Positions 7,422 to 15,638 of a stretch of DNA of 50,932 bases are shown in pieces (the stretch's first letter is position 1; each line of letters opens with the position of its first letter). Origin of the DNA: Oscillospiraceae bacterium (GTDB lineage Bacteria > Bacillota > Clostridia > Oscillospirales > Oscillospiraceae); NCBI GenBank assembly GCA_009776445.1, contig WRNV01000008.1:1-50932 (forward strand). Direction: 5' to 3'. A program made the position numbers and the translations under genes. The notes under the pieces are model-generated. The model worked only from the letters and a program-made list of their open reading frames with translations, had not been told where the DNA came from and made no database searches.

Positions 7422-8960
7422 ATGATGTCGGGGCTGATTAAAAAAATCCTTGCCTTTGCCGACCAGTTCAATATGCTCTCAGGATCGGGGCTTGTACTTG
7501 CCTGCGTATCCGGAGGCGCTGATTCTATGTGTCTGCTTGAGGTGCTGCTTCAAATATCGCGGGAGCGGGAGTTTGACATTGGCGTCCTGCACTACAACCA
7601 TGCTCTGCGCGGCGAAGAGTCCGACCGAGACGAAGCGTTCACGCGCGAATCCTGCATGAAGCTCGGCGTGCCCTATTACCCTGGTAGAGGCGATGTAATG
7701 GCCTACGCGAAGAGGACAGGGACCGGGCTTGAGGAAGCCGCCCGTGAAATGCGGTACAGCTTTTTTTTCGGCATGGCGGCGGAAATGGGCGCGAAGAAGA
7801 TAGCGACGGCACACACGGCGGACGATAACGCGGAGACTATTATCATGAACCTGGCGCGTGGGGCAGGGGCTAAAGGCTTGTCCGGCATCCCGCCAATGAG
7901 GGAAAAAGACGGAGCAACGGTAATTCGCCCCATGTTGCGGGTTTCAAGGGATGAAATCCTGAGTTTTATGAGTCGGCAAGGGCTCCCGTTTGTAGTAGAT
8001 TCCACGAACAGTCTTGATATTTATACGCGCAACAAGATACGCCGGACAGTTATGCCTGTCATTAGGGAGATAAACCCGCGCTTCAATGAAACAGCCGCAG
8101 CGGTCTCTGAGCTGTTGCGCGCTGATGAAGAGTATTTATCAGGGATTGCCGATAGATTTTTAAACAACGGGGATAACGGCTGGATTGGCGGCGGGGGTCA
8201 TGATTGGAGTGACAGCGGGGACCACCGCTGGAATGACAACGGGGATTATGGCTGGATTGGCGACGGAAATCATTCCGACAGGCGCTCGTTTAGGCTCGAC
8301 GCCCGCCAATTGCTGGAATTGCCGCTCGCGATTTCAGGCCGCTCGATCAGGAAGATATGCGGCGGAAGCCTTTCCTACAAACATGTAAAGGCGGTGCTGG
8401 AACTGTGTGGCAAGAAGAGCCCGTCAGCAAGCCTATCGCTGCCGGGCATGGATGTTTATAGGGAATATAACAATATTGTGTTCTCTAGCCGACAGGATGT
8501 TTGCCCAGACGAACAGGAGCGCCGGGAAGGGTGCCAAAAGGGAACTTCTTTTGAAATTATTTACCCATTTGACGGGAGTTCCATCATCATTCATAATTCC
8601 GGGCTTAAAATGTCTTGCAAATGTATTATAGTTGATGATACAATCAATGGGCAAATTCCTTCTTTTAATAAAACTTTTACTTCTTTCCTATTTAAACATG
8701 CCGAAGTTTATGGTAGAATAACCGTCAGGCCGCGCCGCGAGAAGGATAAAATGAAGATTTTAGGCCATAAAAGCTCTAAATCTATCAAGAAGCTTTTTAT
8801 CGAGCGCCGTATACCAGCCCACAAAAGACAGCTTGTTCCGGTCATAGCGGACGACAAAGGAGTTCTTGCGATTTATGGTGTCGGGAGGGGAAATAGAGCG
8901 GTTCCTAGCCCCGGAGACCTTGTTTTTCAAATAACATTCGAGGATATTGAGTTGATATGA
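7422..8960 (+). CDS. tilS: tRNA(Ile)-lysidine synthetase TilS, with an internal tandem repeat
   Basis: TilS converts cytidine 34 of the tRNA-Ile with anticodon CAU to lysidine, so that it reads AUA codons. The PP-loop SGGADS is at residues 30-35; further family motifs are LHYNHALRGEESDRDE, AHTADDNAETI and RPMLRVSRDEI. The C-terminal substrate-binding domain is recognisable in the last ~70 residues. Residues 250-281 are an unusual insert of four octapeptides with the pattern G-x-x-x-W-x-x-x (8169-8264), in the linker after the catalytic domain. The coding sequence becomes visibly more AT-rich after about 8540 and stays so into hpt. The start ATG at 7422 has GAGGAG 9 nt upstream; a second ATG follows at 7425. 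Confidence 0.93.
   Translation: MMSGLIKKILAFADQFNMLSGSGLVLACVSGGADSMCLLEVLLQISREREFDIGVLHYNHALRGEESDRDEAFTRESCMKLGVPYYPGRGDVMAYAKRTGTGLEEAAREMRYSFFFGMAAEMGAKKIATAHTADDNAETIIMNLARGAGAKGLSGIPPMREKDGATVIRPMLRVSRDEILSFMSRQGLPFVVDSTNSLDIYTRNKIRRTVMPVIREINPRFNETAAAVSELLRADEEYLSGIADRFLNNGDNGWIGGGGHDWSDSGDHRWNDNGDYGWIGDGNHSDRRSFRLDARQLLELPLAISGRSIRKICGGSLSYKHVKAVLELCGKKSPSASLSLPGMDVYREYNNIVFSSRQDVCPDEQERREGCQKGTSFEIIYPFDGSSIIIHNSGLKMSCKCIIVDDTINGQIPSFNKTFTSFLFKHAEVYGRITVRPRREKDKMKILGHKSSKSIKKLFIERRIPAHKRQLVPVIADDKGVLAIYGVGRGNRAVPSPGDLVFQITFEDIELI
8169..8264 (+). repeat. In-frame 24-bp tandem repeat inside tilS (four units)
   Basis: Four successive 24-bp units encode GDNGWIGG, GGHDWSDS, GDHRWNDN and GDYGWIGD; a partial fifth (GNHSD) follows. 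Each unit begins with a GG-rich codon pair and has TGG (Trp) as its fifth codon. The repeat keeps the reading frame and is diverged at the third bases. Confidence 0.85.
8691..8719 (+). promoter_or_regulatory. Possible internal promoter ahead of hpt-ftsH
   Basis: TTTAAA (8691-8696), 17-bp spacer, TAGAAT (8714-8719), inside the AT-rich end of tilS and 237 bp before hpt. Only the sequence match supports it. Confidence 0.25.
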
Positions 8961-9505
8961 GCGTAAATATGGAAAATGATGTGAAAGATATTATATTTTC
9001 TGAAGAGAGTATCAGGAAAAGAGTAAGGGAGCTTGGAGACAAAATCACGAGTGATTATACGGGAATATCCCCTTTATTACTTGGAGTGTTGAAAGGTTGC
9101 TTTGTGTTCCTTGCGGATATCTCAAGGTCCATAAAATTAGACTGTGAAATAAGGTTCCTAACCGCCTCATCATATGGTTTTTCTTCCGTAACTTCAGGAA
9201 AAGTCAAGATCGAAAGCGATTTAGATTATGAAATCAAAGGGCGGGATGTAATAATAATTGAAGATATCCTTGACAGTGGCGTTACGCTTACGGCGCTACG
9301 CGATTTCATCACAGAGTGCCGCCCCGCTTCGCTGAAGATATGCGCGCTGCTTGATAAGCCGACGCGCCGGCAAGTTCCGATCGAAGCTGATTATTTGGGT
9401 TTTCAATGCCCGGATGAATTTGTTGTCGGATATGGGTTAGACTATGCGGAACGCTATCGAAATTTACCATTCATAGCGTCGCTGAAACCAGAGATTTACT
9501 CGTAA
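8957..9505 (+). CDS. hpt: Hypoxanthine phosphoribosyltransferase
   Basis: Purine salvage enzyme that makes IMP or GMP from hypoxanthine or guanine and PRPP. Its 182 residues fit the family. The PRPP-binding signature VIIIEDILDSGVTL lies at about 96-109, with LLLGVLKGCFVFLADI in the N-terminal part and DFITECRPASLKICALLDKP after the PRPP loop. The start overlaps the tilS stop (ATGA), the normal coupling in the tilS-hpt-ftsH cluster, and ftsH follows after 15 bp. Codons here are more AT-rich than in neighbouring genes. Confidence 0.94.
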   Translation: MSVNMENDVKDIIFSEESIRKRVRELGDKITSDYTGISPLLLGVLKGCFVFLADISRSIKLDCEIRFLTASSYGFSSVTSGKVKIESDLDYEIKGRDVIIIEDILDSGVTLTALRDFITECRPASLKICALLDKPTRRQVPIEADYLGFQCPDEFVVGYGLDYAERYRNLPFIASLKPEIYS

Positions 9506-9520
9506 AGGAAGGACAGGCTG

Positions 9521-11494
9521 TTGAAAGCGAAAAAAAGAAGCCCGCGTGAAATATGGTTCTATTTCCTAATAGTGGTGATCATACTCGTGGCGGTATATCT
9601 ATGGATGACGCCAACTGACCCGCCATCGAAGTCAGTCGAATACTCGGAGTTGCGCCGCTTGTTTATGGATAACCAGATCATGTCGTTTAAAATAAACAAT
9701 AATAACAAACTCACAGCGGAACTTAAGGTGAATTATAAAGATTCTGGGACTTCGTATGTCACTCATGAATTGCTTGACATTGGGATTTTTTATGAAGATT
9801 TCAGCGACTATATCGATGAGAGTATGCAACGCGACTCAGAATTCCACTATAACTACGATCCTGGTTTGAGAATACCGTGGTGGGCTTCGTGGGTGCCGTT
9901 TATCGTGCTTATCGCAGCGTTCCTTTTCATCTGGTACACAATGATCAACCGGTCGGGCGTGGGCGGAGACAAGGGCGCTATGAGGTTTGGAAAAGCCAGG
10001 GCTCGCGTTGCGGGCGATGAAAAGAAAAAAGTAACGTTTGCGGACGTTGCGGGGGCGGATGAAGAAAAAGAAGAACTCCGTGAGATTGTTGATTTTCTCA
10101 AAGGGCCGCAGAAGTATATCTCTATCGGCGCGCGTATCCCAAAGGGCGTCCTGCTTATTGGCCCCCCAGGTACCGGCAAGACGCTTATCGCAAAGGCTGT
10201 CGCCGGGGAGGCGGGGGTACAGTTTCTGTCAATATCAGGCTCGGATTTTGTTGAGCTTTACGTTGGCGTCGGCGCCTCGCGCGTACGCGATTTGTTCGAC
10301 CAGGCGAAAAAGCTCGCACCCGCCATCATTTTCATCGACGAGATAGACGCAGTCGGCCGTCAGCGTGGCGCGGGGCTTGGCGGAGGCCATGACGAGCGCG
10401 AGCAGACATTAAACCAGTTGCTCGTTGAAATGGACGGGTTTAACACAAACGAGGGCGTTATTATACTTGCCGCGACGAACCGGTCGGATATCCTCGATAA
10501 CGCGCTGCTCCGCCCGGGCCGTTTTGACCGCCAGGTTTTTATTGGGTTACCGGATATTAAAGGCCGCGAAGAGATACTCAAAGTCCATTCACGCGGCAAG
10601 AGCCTTGGGGAAGACGTCGAACTGGCAAATATTGCCAAAGGGACGATAGGGTTCACGGGCGCTGATCTCGAGAATCTGCTCAATGAGGCGGCATTGATGG
10701 CTGCCCGCAGCAATAAGCTGGTAATAACAATGGACGCTATTGAAAAGGCTATGCTCAAAGTCATTGCGGGACCGGAGAAGAAAAGCCGCGTGATAACGGA
10801 ACGCAGCCGCAAGATAACTGCGTATCACGAGGCGGGGCATGCGGTTGTGTCGCACCATTTGGAAAATGTCGATCCGGTACATCTTGTCACGGTCATTCCT
10901 CGTGGATCTGCTGGTGGGATGACGATTTTTCGCCCGCAGGAGGACAAGGATTATACATCCAGAGGCGAGATGTTCGAGCGGATAGTGTCGGCTCTTGGCG
11001 GGCGCGTGGCGGAGAAGCTGTTCCTCGACGATATTTCCACCGGCGCGTCAAGTGATATACAGACCGCGAGCGCCTTAGCGCGTTCAATGGTCATGAAATA
11101 CGGAATGAGCGACAGGATCGGGCCTATATCGTTTGACGACAGCAGCCGCAGCATTTTTATAGGTCGCGATTTTTCGCAGACTAAGAGTTATTCCGAGAAA
11201 ACAGCCGCTGCTATAGATGATGAGGTTAAGCGCATTTTCGATGAAGCAAACGAGCTTTGTGAAGAAATATTGACCGATCACCGTGATGTTGTTGTGGCGA
11301 CCGCCGCTTATCTGATAGAGCATGAAACAATGGATGGAGAGGACTTCAAATACTTTTGCGAACACGGCGGCAAGATGCCCCCGGCACGCGGCGGCGAGGG
11401 CAGACCGGATCCTTTCAATGGCGGGGATTTCCCGGATGTCCCGGATATTACCGGGTTTTTTGGGATTAAGAAAGATAGGGGATACATTTTTTAA
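9521..11494 (+). CDS. ftsH: ATP-dependent zinc metalloprotease FtsH
   Basis: Membrane-anchored AAA+ protease that degrades misfolded and short-lived membrane and cytoplasmic proteins. Its 657 residues contain TM1 (about 11-29), an extracytoplasmic domain (30-115), TM2 (about 119-142), the AAA domain with Walker A GPPGTGKT (about 214-221), Walker [10 protein letters not shown] (about 269-277) and the SRH with arginine finger (LRPGRFDRQ), and the M41 peptidase domain with the zinc site HEAGH (about 435-439) and the third ligand in [15 protein letters not shown]. The start is TTG, with AAGGAAGGA just upstream. It ends the tilS-hpt-ftsH cluster. No terminator is clear in the 94 bp that follow, which hold the purine-rich repeated string GGGAACAGGGAATAG. 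Confidence 0.97.
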   Translation: MKAKKRSPREIWFYFLIVVIILVAVYLWMTPTDPPSKSVEYSELRRLFMDNQIMSFKINNNNKLTAELKVNYKDSGTSYVTHELLDIGIFYEDFSDYIDESMQRDSEFHYNYDPGLRIPWWASWVPFIVLIAAFLFIWYTMINRSGVGGDKGAMRFGKARARVAGDEKKKVTFADVAGADEEKEELREIVDFLKGPQKYISIGARIPKGVLLIGPPGTGKTLIAKAVAGEAGVQFLSISGSDFVELYVGVGASRVRDLFDQAKKLAPAIIFIDEIDAVGRQRGAGLGGGHDEREQTLNQLLVEMDGFNTNEGVIILAATNRSDILDNALLRPGRFDRQVFIGLPDIKGREEILKVHSRGKSLGEDVELANIAKGTIGFTGADLENLLNEAALMAARSNKLVITMDAIEKAMLKVIAGPEKKSRVITERSRKITAYHEAGHAVVSHHLENVDPVHLVTVIPRGSAGGMTIFRPQEDKDYTSRGEMFERIVSALGGRVAEKLFLDDISTGASSDIQTASALARSMVMKYGMSDRIGPISFDDSSRSIFIGRDFSQTKSYSEKTAAAIDDEVKRIFDEANELCEEILTDHRDVVVATAAYLIEHETMDGEDFKYFCEHGGKMPPARGGEGRPDPFNGGDFPDVPDITGFFGIKKDRGYIF

Positions 11495-11588
11495 TGTGTT
11501 CTGGAAGAAAGTTAGGGAAAAACGGACAAGGGTTAGGAGAGAATAGATAGGGAACAGGGAATAGAAAATAGATGGTAGGTATCAGATC

Positions 11589-12365
11589 TTGAATAGAAAG
11601 ACGAAGAAACTTGCCTGCGCCTCGCTCGCCTTATTTTCGCTGCTATTATTGACGCCCGGCTGTCAGGATATGCCACCGAATTTGGTTTATTCTCCAGCGG
11701 ATATATCAGGTCGAGTCATAGGCGCGCTCATAGGTACGCCGTCCGAGCGGCTTGCCGATGAGCTTGGGAAAAAGCGCGCTTTTACCTCTGGTGATGATAT
11801 GATAGCCAATCTTAGAGCCGGCGTCATTGATTGCGCCATAATGGAAAACTCGGCTGCCGCCGAGCTTACCGCTGAATCGACCGAGGTCAGGATCATAAGC
11901 GAGCCGCTAGTTGAATATGAATTGCATTACGCTGTAGCAAAAGAGAACGCGGAGTTACTGCTCGCAATCGATTCGGCTATCAACGCGCTTAAGCAAAACG
12001 GTACGCTCAACGGTTTGTGCGGCAAATACTTTGCTGACAAAAGCTATTCGTATGCCACGCCTGAAGGGGTCGATATCCATCCCGGGAAGCTATCTGTCGC
12101 GGCACCGCCGGATTCTCGGCCGTTTTCTTACAAAACCAGTGATGGCGAGTATTCCGGTTTGGACATTGAAGTCACCCGCGCGGTTTGCGATATGCTCGGC
12201 GTGGAGTTCTCCATCATTGAGTGCGATTCATGGGAACTCGTAAACGCAGTGTGGTATGGTATGGCCGATCTGGCTGTGGGATGGATGCCGGGTGAAGGCG
12301 ACGATTTGGTCAGCGTGTCAGATGCGTACGCAAACGCGGTACACGTTGTGATCGTGCGAAGGTAA
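11589..12365 (+). CDS. Lipoprotein with swapped lobes of a family 3 solute-binding protein
   Basis: A 258-residue secreted protein with a signal peptide and an imperfect lipobox (LTPGC, Cys25). The sequence reads as a family 3 (amino-acid type, SBP_bac_3) binding protein in the wrong order. Residues ~37-150 match the usual second lobe (GRVIGALIGTPSERLA, then DDMIANLRAGVIDCAIMENS and the terminal helix AIDSAINALKQNGTLNGLCG). Residues ~167-258 match the usual first lobe (KLSVAAPPDSRPFSYK, then GEYSGLDIEVTRAVCDMLGV), and the protein stops where the hinge to lobe 2 would be. This could be a circular permutation, or what remains of a tandem protein that lost its outer halves. The start is TTG with a weak ribosome site. 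No permease or ATPase gene is adjacent, so transport is not established. Confidence 0.75.
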   Translation: MNRKTKKLACASLALFSLLLLTPGCQDMPPNLVYSPADISGRVIGALIGTPSERLADELGKKRAFTSGDDMIANLRAGVIDCAIMENSAAAELTAESTEVRIISEPLVEYELHYAVAKENAELLLAIDSAINALKQNGTLNGLCGKYFADKSYSYATPEGVDIHPGKLSVAAPPDSRPFSYKTSDGEYSGLDIEVTRAVCDMLGVEFSIIECDSWELVNAVWYGMADLAVGWMPGEGDDLVSVSDAYANAVHVVIVRR

Positions 12366-12422
12366 GTAATGTGATCGTGCGAAGGTAAACCGACAACAAA
12401 CAAACCGACAAAAAACCGACAA
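12348..12422 (+). repeat. Short tandem duplication and CCGACAAA-type simple repeat
   Basis: The last codons and stop of the lipoprotein gene, TGATCGTGCGAAGGTAA, are duplicated about 23 bp downstream. After this comes a run built on CCGACAAA (about four imperfect units to 12422). This fills the whole gap between two convergent genes; no hairpin terminator is visible there. Confidence 0.6.
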
Positions 12423-12439
12423 ACCGACCGATTAACAGC

Positions 12440-13606
12440 TTACCGCGCTTTTTTGTTTTCCAGGACTTCCTGGTATCGTTCGTATGCCCTTGAGACAGCC
12501 GTATCCCACGATACGTACAAATCATCCATAGCGTTGCGGCCGAGGGTTTTCATGTATTCTATATTAGCGGACAGATCAATGACGGCTTGGGCAAGACTGT
12601 CCGCGTTTTCATCTATAAGCACAGCGTTTCTCCCGTCCGTTACGGGTTCCGCCGAAGAACTGCCTGTGATGAGTACCGACGCAAGCCCGCAAGCCGATGC
12701 TTCGCGCACGGCGATAGGCGCTGAGTCGAAAGTGGACGGGAAAAGGAACATATCGGCGAGGCTGTAGTATGCGCGGAGCTTTTCTCTGTCCAGGATCGGG
12801 CCTGTGAAGATACAGTCGCTTTTTAACCCGATCTGATTCGCGTACTGTGTAATCTGGCCAAAATTATTGCCTCCGCCCACGAAAACCATTTTAAACCGGA
12901 TCCCCGACGCTTTCGCTTTGTCTAATCCGTCGAGGATCAGTCTTATTCCTTTATACCACATCATTCGCCCGACATAGAGGAATGTAGGCGTATCCGGAGG
13001 CAAGGCGAGTTCTATCCGGGCTGTATCGATAAGGTTGTCGTCCGCTGGGCCTTTTGGAAAATCTACGCCATTATCCATTATTCGAAATTCTCCCTGGTAC
13101 CCAAGTCCCTTTAAGTTTTCTCCTGCACCCCGGCTGACAGCCCAGACTTCGTCGCATGATTCGACATTGGATACAATGATCTTTTTTGCCGCTGATTGCA
13201 AAAGCTCGGATTCGAAACTGTTGGCGATATCGATGTCGAACTTTGAATGATATGTCATTATGATAGGCGAGCCTGTCGATTGGCGAAGCGATTTTGAAAT
13301 TATCGCTGATATAAATGGGCAATGGCAGTGTATAATATCGACGGGATATTGTTTTATTTCCTTAAGAATGCCCGGTACGAGGACGCCTACTCTGTAGCCG
13401 GATGTTTTTGGCGTTTTTACGCTTGGGTAGTATACAACGGGAAAGGGGCAGGACTCTTGTTTGCCAGGATATCGCGGGGCCGCGACGACAGCGCTGCCAA
13501 GGTTGTTATGTATTATCCGCGCGTAATTGAGGACGGTGTTGGCGACACCGTCTATTACTGGCGGGAAGGAATCGTTAAGTAGGCAAATCCCAAGATTTTT
13601 GTTCAT
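12440..13606 (-). CDS. GT4-family glycosyltransferase
   Basis: A 388-residue GT-B fold enzyme. The N-terminal half has DSFPPVIDGVANTVLNYA (about 11-28) and IIHCHCPFISA (about 91-101), as in glycolipid-type GT4 enzymes. The C-terminal half has the nucleotide-sugar motifs FLYVGRMMWYKGIRLILD (about 208-225) and the E-x7-E type stretch PSTFDSAPIAVREASACGLASV. No signal peptide is seen, so it is cytoplasmic or membrane associated. GT4 enzymes of this type transfer sugars to diacylglycerol or phosphatidylinositol, but the acceptor cannot be read from sequence. It stands alone on the minus strand with its own promoter. GGAG lies 8 nt before the ATG. Confidence 0.88.
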   Translation of the reverse strand: MNKNLGICLLNDSFPPVIDGVANTVLNYARIIHNNLGSAVVAAPRYPGKQESCPFPVVYYPSVKTPKTSGYRVGVLVPGILKEIKQYPVDIIHCHCPFISAIISKSLRQSTGSPIIMTYHSKFDIDIANSFESELLQSAAKKIIVSNVESCDEVWAVSRGAGENLKGLGYQGEFRIMDNGVDFPKGPADDNLIDTARIELALPPDTPTFLYVGRMMWYKGIRLILDGLDKAKASGIRFKMVFVGGGNNFGQITQYANQIGLKSDCIFTGPILDREKLRAYYSLADMFLFPSTFDSAPIAVREASACGLASVLITGSSSAEPVTDGRNAVLIDENADSLAQAVIDLSANIEYMKTLGRNAMDDLYVSWDTAVSRAYERYQEVLENKKAR

Positions 13607-13653
13607 AGTAAGTCTCCAGATTCATTGTGAGAAAATGTATGTCGCGCGAGTGT

Positions 13654-13683
13654 ATTGTATCACACAGCAGGCAACGTTCGCAA
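13654..13683 (-). promoter_or_regulatory. Probable promoter of the glycosyltransferase gene
   Basis: Minus strand TTGCGA (13678-13683), 18-bp spacer, TACAAT (13654-13659) preceded by an extended TGA. It lies 48 bp before the ATG. Confidence 0.45.
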
Positions 13684-13719
13684 GCCCCGGTCACTCCCAA
13701 TTTAAACGCGGGGACGTAA

Positions 13720-13855
13720 CTGTTCAGGGGGGCATCCAAAAACACAGGTTGGTTACAGGCAACGCACTGGTACAGTGGTGAAAACATGTAATATTGTCCA
13801 AAATTTGTGTGCGGAGCCTGTAACCATTGCGATTTTTTGGATACCCCCTGAACTG
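13720..13855 (+). repeat. MITE-like element, copy B (136 bp)
   Basis: Same orientation as copy A: starts CTGTTCAG, then GGCATCCAAAAACACAGG; ends GGATACCCCCTGAACTG. TAA precedes it, TTG follows. It is the only copy that does not directly follow a stop codon: it lies 113 bp upstream of the glycosyltransferase start and 137 bp upstream of radA. Together with inverted copy C it brackets radA. Confidence 0.85.
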
Positions 13856-13903
13856 TTGCACGGGGACAGTTCTTGTGTCCATTTTAAGTGTTTGAATAGT
13901 ACC

Positions 13904-13932
13904 TTTACATATCATCCGGCGTGTGGTAGACT
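13904..13932 (+). promoter_or_regulatory. Probable promoter of radA
   Basis: TTTACA (13904-13909), 17-bp spacer, TAGACT (13927-13932), about 60 bp upstream of the radA ATG and just outside MITE-like copy B. Confidence 0.4.
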
Positions 13933-13992
13933 GCGGAGCGTGGAACTAACCAATAATATGTAACATACGTGAATTCGCGTGGATGATGAATA

Positions 13993-15357
13993 ATGAAAAC
14001 TAAATCAGTTTACTTTTGCACAGAATGTGGAAGTGAGACTCCCAAATGGATGGGCAGATGTACAACATGCGGAAGCTGGAACACTGTCGTGGAGCAGCCG
14101 TCGATTACGAAGCCAAAGCCTGGAGAGCTTCCCCGGTTTAGCGCGCAAAAAAACACCCCGACAAAACTGGAGCGAATCGACTCGTCTAGTGAGGAGCGAT
14201 TCAAAACAGGCTTTCTTGAACTCGACCGTGTCCTTGGAGGAGGCGCGGTGACCGGTTCGCTCGTATTGGTCGGCGGATCTCCAGGAATAGGCAAATCGAC
14301 GCTGCTCCTGCAGATTTGCGGTATGTTTAACTCTTCAATGAAAACGCTTTACGTATCCGGGGAAGAATCGGAACGCCAGATAAAGATGCGAGCAGGGCGT
14401 CTTGGCGTCGATAGCGGCGGCATTTATGCGTTAGCGGAGACGGAGATATCCGAAATACTTTTGGCTGCTCAGGAACTTAAGCCTGACGTGCTCATCATTG
14501 ACTCGATACAAACGCTTTACAACCCGGAGCTTACTTCTCCGCCCGGCAGCGTGGGGCAGGTAAAAGACTGCGCGATGTCACTGCTCAGACTGTCGAAGGA
14601 TGGTGGGACCACAGTATTTCTTGTTGGTCACGTAAACAAAGAAGGCGCGATAGCCGGGCCTAAAGTATTGGAGCACATGGTAGACTGCGTGTTATATTTT
14701 GAAGGCGAACGGTCGTCGAATTACAGGATACTACGCGCGGCTAAAAATAGATATGGCTCGACGAATGAAATTGGCGCGTTCGAGATGACGGATAAAGGAT
14801 TATCAGAGGTCCCAAATCCATCTGAAATGCTGCTTGCAGGAAGGCCGCTCAACGCTCCGGGGTCATGCGTTACATGCGTGATCGAAGGCACAAGACCGAT
14901 TCTTGCGGAAATACAGGCTCTAGTAGCGCCGGGAAGCGCCAACATGCCCAGACGCAACTCGAACGGTATCGAGTATAACCGCGCGATGATGTTGGTCGCC
15001 GTGCTGCAGCAGCGCGGCGGGCTGCGCGTCGGCGGGTGTGACGCGTATATAAACGTAATAGGTGGCCTGAGCATCGACGATCCGGGCGCCGACCTGGCGA
15101 CTGTGCTCGCGCTTGCATCTGCGTATAAAGATAAACCGGTACGCCCGGACGTGGCGGCGTTTGGCGAGGTGGGGCTGACTGGGGAACTGCGCCAGGTATC
15201 GCAGGTTAACCTGCGGCAATATGAAGTCGCCAGGATGGGTTTTTCGCGCTGCATCTTGCCATATGGTGGGAAAAGCGGACCGAAAGCGCCAAATGGCCTC
15301 GATCTTACCTACGCAAGGTCGATATCCGAAGCGATACAGATAGCGCTGGAAGAATGA
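13993..15357 (+). CDS. radA: DNA repair protein RadA
   Basis: RadA (Sms) is a RecA-like hexameric helicase that processes recombination intermediates. The 454 residues contain the N-terminal four-cysteine zinc finger (CTECGSETPKWMGRCTTCGSW, residues 9-29), Walker A GSPGIGKST (about 95-103), Walker B LIIDSIQTL, the RadA-specific KNRYG motif (about 251-255) and the C-terminal Lon-protease-like domain (about 280-450), which lacks the protease active site as usual. The usual clpC or disA neighbours are missing. It is a single gene bracketed by inverted MITE-like copies B and C, the latter starting 3 bp after its stop codon. Confidence 0.96.
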   Translation: MKTKSVYFCTECGSETPKWMGRCTTCGSWNTVVEQPSITKPKPGELPRFSAQKNTPTKLERIDSSSEERFKTGFLELDRVLGGGAVTGSLVLVGGSPGIGKSTLLLQICGMFNSSMKTLYVSGEESERQIKMRAGRLGVDSGGIYALAETEISEILLAAQELKPDVLIIDSIQTLYNPELTSPPGSVGQVKDCAMSLLRLSKDGGTTVFLVGHVNKEGAIAGPKVLEHMVDCVLYFEGERSSNYRILRAAKNRYGSTNEIGAFEMTDKGLSEVPNPSEMLLAGRPLNAPGSCVTCVIEGTRPILAEIQALVAPGSANMPRRNSNGIEYNRAMMLVAVLQQRGGLRVGGCDAYINVIGGLSIDDPGADLATVLALASAYKDKPVRPDVAAFGEVGLTGELRQVSQVNLRQYEVARMGFSRCILPYGGKSGPKAPNGLDLTYARSISEAIQIALEE

Positions 15358-15360
15358 TAA

Positions 15361-15495
15361 CTGTTCAGAGGGTATCCAAAAACTCGCAATGGTTACAGGC
15401 TCCGCACACAAGTTTTGGACAATAAAACAAGTTTTCGCCGCTGTACCAGTGCGTTGCCTGTAACTAACCTGTGTTTTTGGATGCCTACTGAACAT
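15361..15495 (-). repeat. MITE-like element, copy C (135 bp), inverted relative to A and B
   Basis: Starts CTGTTCAGAGGGTATCC and ends GGATGCCTACTGAACAT, i.e. the reverse of copies A, B and E. It begins 3 bp after the radA stop. Flanked on both sides by TAA (15358-15360 and 15496-15498), which may be a 3-bp target duplication. Confidence 0.85.
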
Positions 15496-15638
15496 TAACG
15501 AAGAATGAACACGGGGTTACAGTTACTTTTAATAGGTTGCGAACAGGGGCCGCCATGTGCTACAATAACAACAACAGGCGGAATGCTTTCAGCTTGTGCG
15601 GATGAAGACCGCTTCATACCTCCGGAGGAGCTTTGGGT

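Larger units (their letters stand above)
13607..13992. other. 386-bp divergent intergenic region between the glycosyltransferase and radA
   Basis: Contains a promoter for each gene (separate entries), MITE-like copy B in the middle, and, right after it at 13861-13880, a short GGACA/TGTCC dyad within GGGGACAGTTCTTGTGTCC, similar in wording to the hairpin at 26070-26112. No open frame here looks like a real gene. Confidence 0.7.

Noticed and set aside
15358..15638. Small RNA gene downstream of radA
   Set aside because: The structured part is MITE-like copy C; the rest has no promoter or terminator pattern that would support an independent RNA.
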